Source of the DNA: Epiperipatus broadwayi
Lineage: Eukaryota > Onychophora > Udeonychophora > Euonychophora > Peripatidae
DNA: 64,000 bases
Assembly (NCBI GenBank): GCA_028023455.1
Contig: JAQFVV010000185.1
Location: 620,001 to 684,000, forward strand
Direction of reading: 5' to 3'
Shown here: in pieces, positions 57,650 through 64,000 of the stretch
How positions within the stretch are numbered: the stretch's first letter is position 1
Layout of the letters: every line of letters begins with the position of its first letter
Made by a program: the position numbers and the translations under genes
Notes under the pieces: model-generated
What the model saw: the letters and a program-made list of their open reading frames with translations, nothing else
Database searches by the model: none
What the model was told of the DNA's origin: nothing

Positions 57650-59602
57650 TGTGGCATGCACATTTCTTCATTTACTACTTTTTATAGTTTATAAGTTATT
57701 AAATAAAGAAAACAACTTAAGGTCATATATATAGAAAAATATGTTTATTTTTGTTAAAAGTCTGAAATAAATAAATCATTTATTTATTAAAATTAAAAAA
57801 ATATTTTTTAAATTATATAAAATGAGATCAATGCTTTATTAAAATTAAAAAATAGGAATTACATTTTCAACATTAGTGCTTAAAATATTGCCTGTGTTGT
57901 TTATGTTATATAGAGTGGAAATGATTTCCAGAAGGAAGAACAACATACTTTCTTTTCCTAAAAAGTATTGTGTTTTAATCTTACTTTATTTTTATAAATA
58001 ATTTTGAAGAAATAGCAAAAAAAAAAATGTATTGTGAGTAAAGAATCTTTGGAAAGGCAGAACAGGGATTTATCCCATATTATGTCAATGACTAAAATGA
58101 AGTGATTTTTAATAAAATGCTATGCTAGTCACAATGAATCTAAGATTACAAAATGTACCTGGATTGTACTATTGACAAAGGAAATTACTTTAAGGGTTGA
58201 AATGTCTATAAAACATTACATATATGTGTAGCATGAAAATGCTGAAGGAAATGCTGCAAGATAAGAAATTTAAATTGAAGTTTTATAATATATATTAATA
58301 TTAAGACGATCAGAGAAAAATCTTAGTTATTAACAATAGTTAATAAATACAATGGTAATATTTATAAATATTTCTAAAAATCTTGCTTCTAAATTAATAA
58401 TATTGATTACAATGCAGTTTAGGTTGTCATTCAATATCTTAATTATTAACAATTAAGTAAAGTAAAGGATCAATTAAGATATAAATAGTATTTGCATAAC
58501 TTAGTTTAAAATTATAAATAACTTTATAAAAAATTACCACTGAATTCCTATTCTTTTTAAAAGGTGATATATTATTATTTTTATTTGCATGAAAGAAAAT
58601 TTATAGTTAACCAATTCTTGACTATATGCATTTATAAATGTAATTATCAATTATACATTATATTTAATTATAGTGAGGGTGAAGTATAAATGTATGTTAT
58701 ATGATGTTAATTGCTCTTATAAATTATTCTTTATTTTAAGCACCACAATAAATTAAGATTTAACTTAATAAATTTATATAGTTATTAAACTTTTCATTTA
58801 CTATTGCGTGAACCATTATATAATTATTTTATCTTATCATATATCATATTTCAGGTAATATTTCACTATAAAATGAAAATTTTATTTAATAAATTTTATC
58901 TTCTTTGCCAATGAGGAACATGCATATGAGCCCATTGTCACTCTTTGCAAATTTATGAGTGCATTGTACATGTAGATATAAACTCTTATAGAGTCATTTG
59001 TGACTAACTTATTTATTTATTAATTATATTTTGAATTGCCTGAGTATGACATATCAGTATATTTTAATTGTCTAAATAAATAATGTATAAGTTGAGAAAA
59101 TCACTTAGTTTATAACCATATTTAGTATCTATCTAAATCTGGCAGGCACTTGCAGGCCAACTAGTCATGCTCATATATAATATTTTCATTTATTTGTGGT
59201 TACCTAATCTGAGGGCATTTATTGATAGTCAGTTCCATATATGATATTAGTTGTCTAGCATAATGAGCAGTTTATTATTTAAAATTCTCCATTTTAAATT
59301 TTGGCTTATTCAAAAGGACATCTGCAAGCTATCCAGTGCAGTCATGTTCATTTTATTTCTATTTTTTAATCTTATTTTATTCATTATTAGAAAAGTTTTC
59401 TTTACATTTATCTCATCCAACATTGGAATATTGCTGTTATCAAAACAATGTAGCTTCAGTAGTATTTTTCATTGGTTTTATTATTAATGATTTTCCTTTA
59501 CTATATATATATATATTGTAACAAAACATTTTCCTTTACTATATATATATATATTGTAACAAAACATTTTGTTACCCTCTTAAATTTTATGAGATTGCAA
59601 CA
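57650..59602 (+). repeat. third copy of the ME3-type LTR, inverted
   Basis: Read on the minus strand this matches 48091-49919 and 54838-57643. For example, 58560-58640 matches 48950-49010 inverted, and 59215-59290 matches 48300-48375 inverted. It starts TGTGGCATGCAC and ends GCAACA, followed after two bases by a primer-site-like TGG. It therefore seems to be the 5' LTR of another element running to the right. A 38-bp duplication with (TA)n lies at 59491-59570 near its end. Confidence 0.65.
59491..59570. repeat. 38-bp tandem duplication with (TA)n
   Basis: Two copies of TTTTCCTTTACTATATATAT...TTGTAACAAAACA, at a 38-bp period, within the LTR end. Confidence 0.8.
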
Positions 59603-59604
59603 TA

Positions 59605-59622
59605 TGGTGGCCGTTTGGGGGC
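59605..59622 (+). promoter_or_regulatory. possible primer binding site
   Basis: TGGTGGCCGTTTGGGGGC starts two bases after the LTR's terminal CA, the same spacing as in ME1. The matching tRNA was not identified. Confidence 0.4.
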
Positions 59623-61285
59623 ACCACCAAGCATTTCTGCCTAGACCGTATTATAAATTTTCTATAATAATGGTTAATTTATTTATGAACGGCAATCACC
59701 AATTGCAAACCTTAAAATAATTTTCTTTAACGAACCAAAAGATTACAAAATGAAATATAAGAATTAATTATAATAAATAAAAAACAAACAGGTCGACGCT
59801 TAAATATTGTTGAAAGATTTATTATACCTTTATTCTATTTGTTGTCTATTCCCTTCCCTCACATTTGTCAAATCAAACCCTCCCGATCCTTTTTCTTTTC
59901 TAATCAAGAATTAACATGTATCGTTCTTGAAGGAACATGTGCCTTCACTTTACCAATTATACAATATTTCATCAAATATCATGGTATATAACTATGAGTG
60001 AACTCAAGGGCAACTTACTATAAGAGTGTGTTTGTTAAAAACAAACACCCTCAAACCTCCTCTTTCTAATGTTAAATCTTTTTATCTTAAATTTTTACTT
60101 GTCCTTAGATCAAGTATACAATTTTTCCTATTCCTATCTATACATTATAAGAACAACAATCATAGAAACTAAAGGTAAGTTTAATTAATAGAATGTAACC
60201 AAAAAATTAAATAATAAAAAAACAATATAATGTGGATTAATTTGAATTAGTAAATACATCTACTTAAAGACTACATATCCCTCCCTTCCTATTGCTGAAA
60301 CTTTGAGATATTTGAAGTGAAGGCTTTTCTTTCTTTTTTTTAATTCTATTATGCAAATGTCTCTTGAAATTATAACAAAAAAGTCTATTTACCCTGATCG
60401 ATCAGTGTAGATCATGTGTGGGTGGAATATTTCACTCTATATTCGTCGTGGTTGGTCCGTGATCTTCTTCCAGTCCGTTCTCCTCAGCTAGCTCTCTGTA
60501 TCTGGCATTTACAAGGCAGTTCCAGGTGGTAATAGGAAGAGGTTCCCAGAAGGGAAAGTTCTGTTAGATCTAGCCGCTCAACATTTTCTCCTTGCGCTTT
60601 TCAGATTTTTAATCTTGAAAAGTCTGAGCCGAATTGAAACTTATAGATTAGATATTGACCTTGGCAGAAATCCAATTAATTAGAACAAAAGGAAAGTCCG
60701 TAATTTATAGTTTTTTCCTAAAGTTTCAGTTCACATCTTTAATATTCTCTTCTTTTATTTCATATTTTAAAATCCCAAAGAAACATTCCAATTGATCAGC
60801 ATAATAAATAGCATAAAAATACCTTCACTGTCAAAGCTTCAACAATAGAATTAATTGCTTTCTTTTCCTTTCTATCTTTAAGAATTTATTTTTTTTTTAA
60901 AAACTAAACAAAAGACAAACTTTTATCAAAAATGTAAGATCTTGATCTAATTTATCTTAACTTCTTGAAACTCCATTTTAAAATTAAGTGTTAATTTATA
61001 TTTTTAAAATTATGTATTATAAAATGATATTTATATTTTAACAAAATATATATATGCGTATATATATATATGAGTTGATAGAAAAGTACGTGTTTATTTA
61101 TTTCTAATAAAATAAGTTTATTACAATGTATATATTTTATTTTTACAAAATATGTGTGTATATATATATATGTATGATTATGAGCTGGCAGAAAAATACC
61201 AGCTCAATATATATATATATTACTATTACAGAATATTACTATTACATTTTATAAAAAACAAAGCGCTATATAAAATAATATCATT

Positions 61286-61319
<34 letters not shown>

Positions 61320-62270
61320 TTCACTTGATGATATTACTTTCAAAATATTGCAGAAATTACAAAGAAAGAAAAGTGTGTGAGACATTGTATATACAAGAAA
61401 ATAAAGAGAAATGTATAAATTCAGTACAAGGTTCTCAATAAAGGGTGTTCTAGATGATATGTAAATCACATGACATTTTTTGAATTATTGTAACATCTTG
61501 ACAAGGTTAAATTTTGAACGAATGTGGATTTAATGGAAATAAATTTTTAATTTAATTTTGTAGTTGTTTATTAAATTGATTATATTCAGTTCAGGAGAAT
61601 ATATATATACAATAAATTTTGGCATAGATTTATAAAATAACTTTAAATACATTTTTAATGATGTATCTTTATGATTTAACAAATGCAGTAATTATAAAAC
61701 TTTTAATTTTTATAACATTCAGAATAATATACAGCATGTTATGTAAATAATTTAGTTCAAAATAAATTTATTAGATAAAAAAACATTTTTTCATTATACT
61801 TGAATTTACATATAAATTAGTTTTACTTTTTAATTCAGTCAATTAAACAAAAAACTCAGAATAAGTTTTAATTGATTCTTTAGCAAAACAGTATCTTGAG
61901 CTTTTGATTATTTTTCTTTCAAAAACTATTTTTCTATAAAAATATTAACTTTTTTAATTATAAAATTGTTAATTACAATGCATATATTTAAATACTATTA
62001 GAAATACAGATTTAAATAATATACACTTAAAAAACAAGATTAGTTTTTAAAAATGTTTTCATTACAGTAATTTTCAATAATTTTTTTACAAAATATTTAC
62101 TTTAATGCAAACATTAAAGCAAAAGTTTATCATTTTCACAGTGTAATGGAATTCTGCTGTAATTACTTTATTATATTATATTATTTTTTAATGAGTACTT
62201 AATGTGTTAAATAATATAACTAATGAAATTTATAATATCTACACCATTTTCTTTTCAAAAATAGTTCATA
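59623..62270. other. unassigned region, possibly interior of the right-hand LTR element
   Basis: No protein motif is found. A GC-richer island at ~60385-60700 contains TGATCGATCA and many cytosine-rich words but no open frame. (TA)n and (CA)n runs lie at 61045-61320. If the LTR at 57650 starts an element, this would be its interior, but no Gag or Pol trace supports that. Confidence 0.35.
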
Positions 62271-64000
62271 GTGAAACAGTCAGCTTTTCAACCCAACTGT
62301 TTCACCTACATATATGCTATATAGTAGTATTCATACATATATAGATACCACCAATCCTCATATATTTATTAATAATTATCTTAATAAATCCTGCCTAAAT
62401 TTAAATCTAATTAATACAATCATGTATGTGTGTGTATATGTTTAAATATTTACAGAAATATTCATTTATATACTCATGAAGCCAAGATACGCACATATAT
62501 AGATTATTAATAATTGCTAAGTGAAAAACTAATTGTATGTGTAACTGTAGACTACATATATGCAAGAGTATTAATATTAATAGATTATAAAACATTTCGT
62601 TTTCTATAATTTTATATATTTATTAAATTATATATTTTCAAAATTTAATAATTCTGCATATACCGGTAAATTAGAACGGTCAGATTACATATATAATAAA
62701 ACGTTTTTCCAAATCTTAGATTTGTTTTTCTGGACACACTGTCACCAGTATAATTAATCTTTACTGATATTAGTTTAATTAAAATTTATATTTGGAATAA
62801 ATCTTAGAAAACTGAATAAATTACTGCGTCAATAGGCTTTTTTTTTACCTATTTTAAATTTAACACAGCAGACTCCCGCTATAACTGCTGAGTATCGTAA
62901 GGGCTAGGAAAACACTTCTAAGAAAATAAAATAATGAAGGAGAGGGGGCATACTAATATAAAAGAAGTAGCAGCCATCTTTGAAGACATTCATTAAAATA
63001 TTCTTTCTAAGAGTCATCAAGATTTTGTAATAAAGTGAATAACCAGCCTGTCGGGGTAAAGTGAGCTCAAAATCTAGCCTTCTGCCAGGCGAACAGCTCA
63101 TCTAAGCCGAGAGAATATGAGTTGACCACCGCCAAAACCTAAAAGATGTCACGCTGTCCAAAGAAGTTGCAGTACAGAGAAAAATCAAGATTAACAACGG
63201 TAATTACTTCTTCCATTCTAAAAACTTCAACTAATTCCAAATTTAAATGCTAGCTTAAACTTAAATTAATGGCCATCCTAATATTGTAAATGAAACTTAT
63301 GTATATTTTGTTTTATAATTTTAATCTAAAAATTTACCTAAATTATCAATATTAATAACTGTATTTAAATCCTAAAGCCTTGCCTGATTTTATAACTGAT
63401 AAAAACATGAATTAACTGATTTAACACACACATATATATATAACTGATATAACTGATACAAATTTAATTGATAAAAATGATTTACCTGATAAAAAATTAT
63501 TGAATGATTTAAAATATTAAATGATTTAATGTGTTTAAGTTGAATTAAACTCATCTATAGATGATTTATGCTTTATTATTTCCAAAATCTAAAATACGCG
63601 CATTCTCACACATCTTTATTAATATAATTGTACGATTTTATGTTTTGGTTTATTCCTAAAATAATGTTTGATTTAGTTACGCCTTAATTTGACTATAAAT
63701 AATTAAATGCTATCTATTTCAATTTGCTATAACGTAGAAATTAAATGATCTATAAATCTAGTAATATATAAAATACAATAAGCTGTTTAAAGTAATAATG
63801 AAAATTTCTATGATAATTTATTATTGTCTTAAGTTAATGATAATGTTTGCAGTCGTTGATTTCTGACATAGCATTATAAAACTAAATCAATCATATTTTA
63901 GCGAACCTTGCACATCTTTCCTTTTAAAACGAACAATTATCAAATTTCACTTGTTTAAAATTTTATTATGATTTTAAATGCATTTCTTAAGTTAATCTAT
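62271..64000 (+). repeat. LTR-like repeat, copy B
   Basis: Plus-strand start TGAAACAGTCAGCTTTTCAA; it matches the minus strand of 640-2199 throughout, through (for example) CCATCTTTGAAG/CTTCAAAGATGG-type blocks near 62975 and ATTCTGCATATACCGG near 62651. It runs off the window end. The 65-codon frame at 62904-63101 is chance. No purine tract lies before it, so it is a 5' or solo LTR. Confidence 0.6.

Noticed and set aside
62904-63101. 65-codon minus-strand ORF in the right-end repeat
   Set aside because: Not preserved in the inverted partner near 1300-1560; chance frame.

Overview
The window is about three quarters A+T and is full of (TA)n runs and degenerate reverse transcriptases. No operons, Shine-Dalgarno sites or dense reading frames are present. 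It reads as intergenic DNA from an AT-rich invertebrate animal genome; the species cannot be told from the sequence. No host gene is supported. Nearly everything recognisable is a mobile element, and much of it is nested.

Layout. 640-2199 (minus) and 62271-64000 (plus) are two outward-facing copies of one LTR-like repeat. 2160-4305 holds two pieces of a LINE: first an RT C-terminus with zinc knuckle, then an AP-type endonuclease. 7377-9520 (minus) is a decayed L1/Tx1-like LINE. 9792-9887 is a tRNA-derived SINE with a 14-bp target duplication. 12507-13002 is a 496-bp hAT element with a perfect 8-bp duplication. 16958-24006 is a structurally complete LTR element (ME1): LTRs of 2.3-2.4 kb, a tRNA-Lys-like primer site, a 3' purine-rich tract and a 2.3-kb interior that encodes no pol, only a coiled-coil protein and an overlapping basic protein. 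25676-31690 (ME2, minus) and 48091-57643 (ME3, minus) have the same plan: large direct repeats around about 2.4 kb with a decayed coiled-coil gene. 35556-48090 (ME4, minus) is a Ty3/gypsy-like element with gag, retropepsin, RT, RNase H and integrase remnants; a Penelope-like element (PLE, 37177-39763) is inserted in its 3' LTR. ME3 has been hit by a 2.55-kb hAT element (52141-54690) with a GTF2IRD2/ZBED-like transposase and by two foldback elements. A further inverted LTR copy (57650-59602) abuts ME3 tail to tail.

Hidden layer. Several foldback repeats (about 10.76-10.99 kb, 14777-15321, 30891-31302, 56651-57299) carry a hammerhead ribozyme-like core: CTGANGA, a short stem II position, GAAAC-NN-GTC with a 2-bp stem III, and flanks that pair as stem I. 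Three of these insertions have 10-16 bp target duplications. The PLE carries two decayed hammerhead-like motifs of its own. This suggests ribozyme-bearing non-autonomous retroelements (retrozyme- or PLE-like), and is the most interesting signal here.

The elements also show a liking for (TA)n insertion sites. The LTRs diversify mainly by tandem-repeat copy number, and in ME1 the LTR-end/primer-site unit itself has been multiplied four times.
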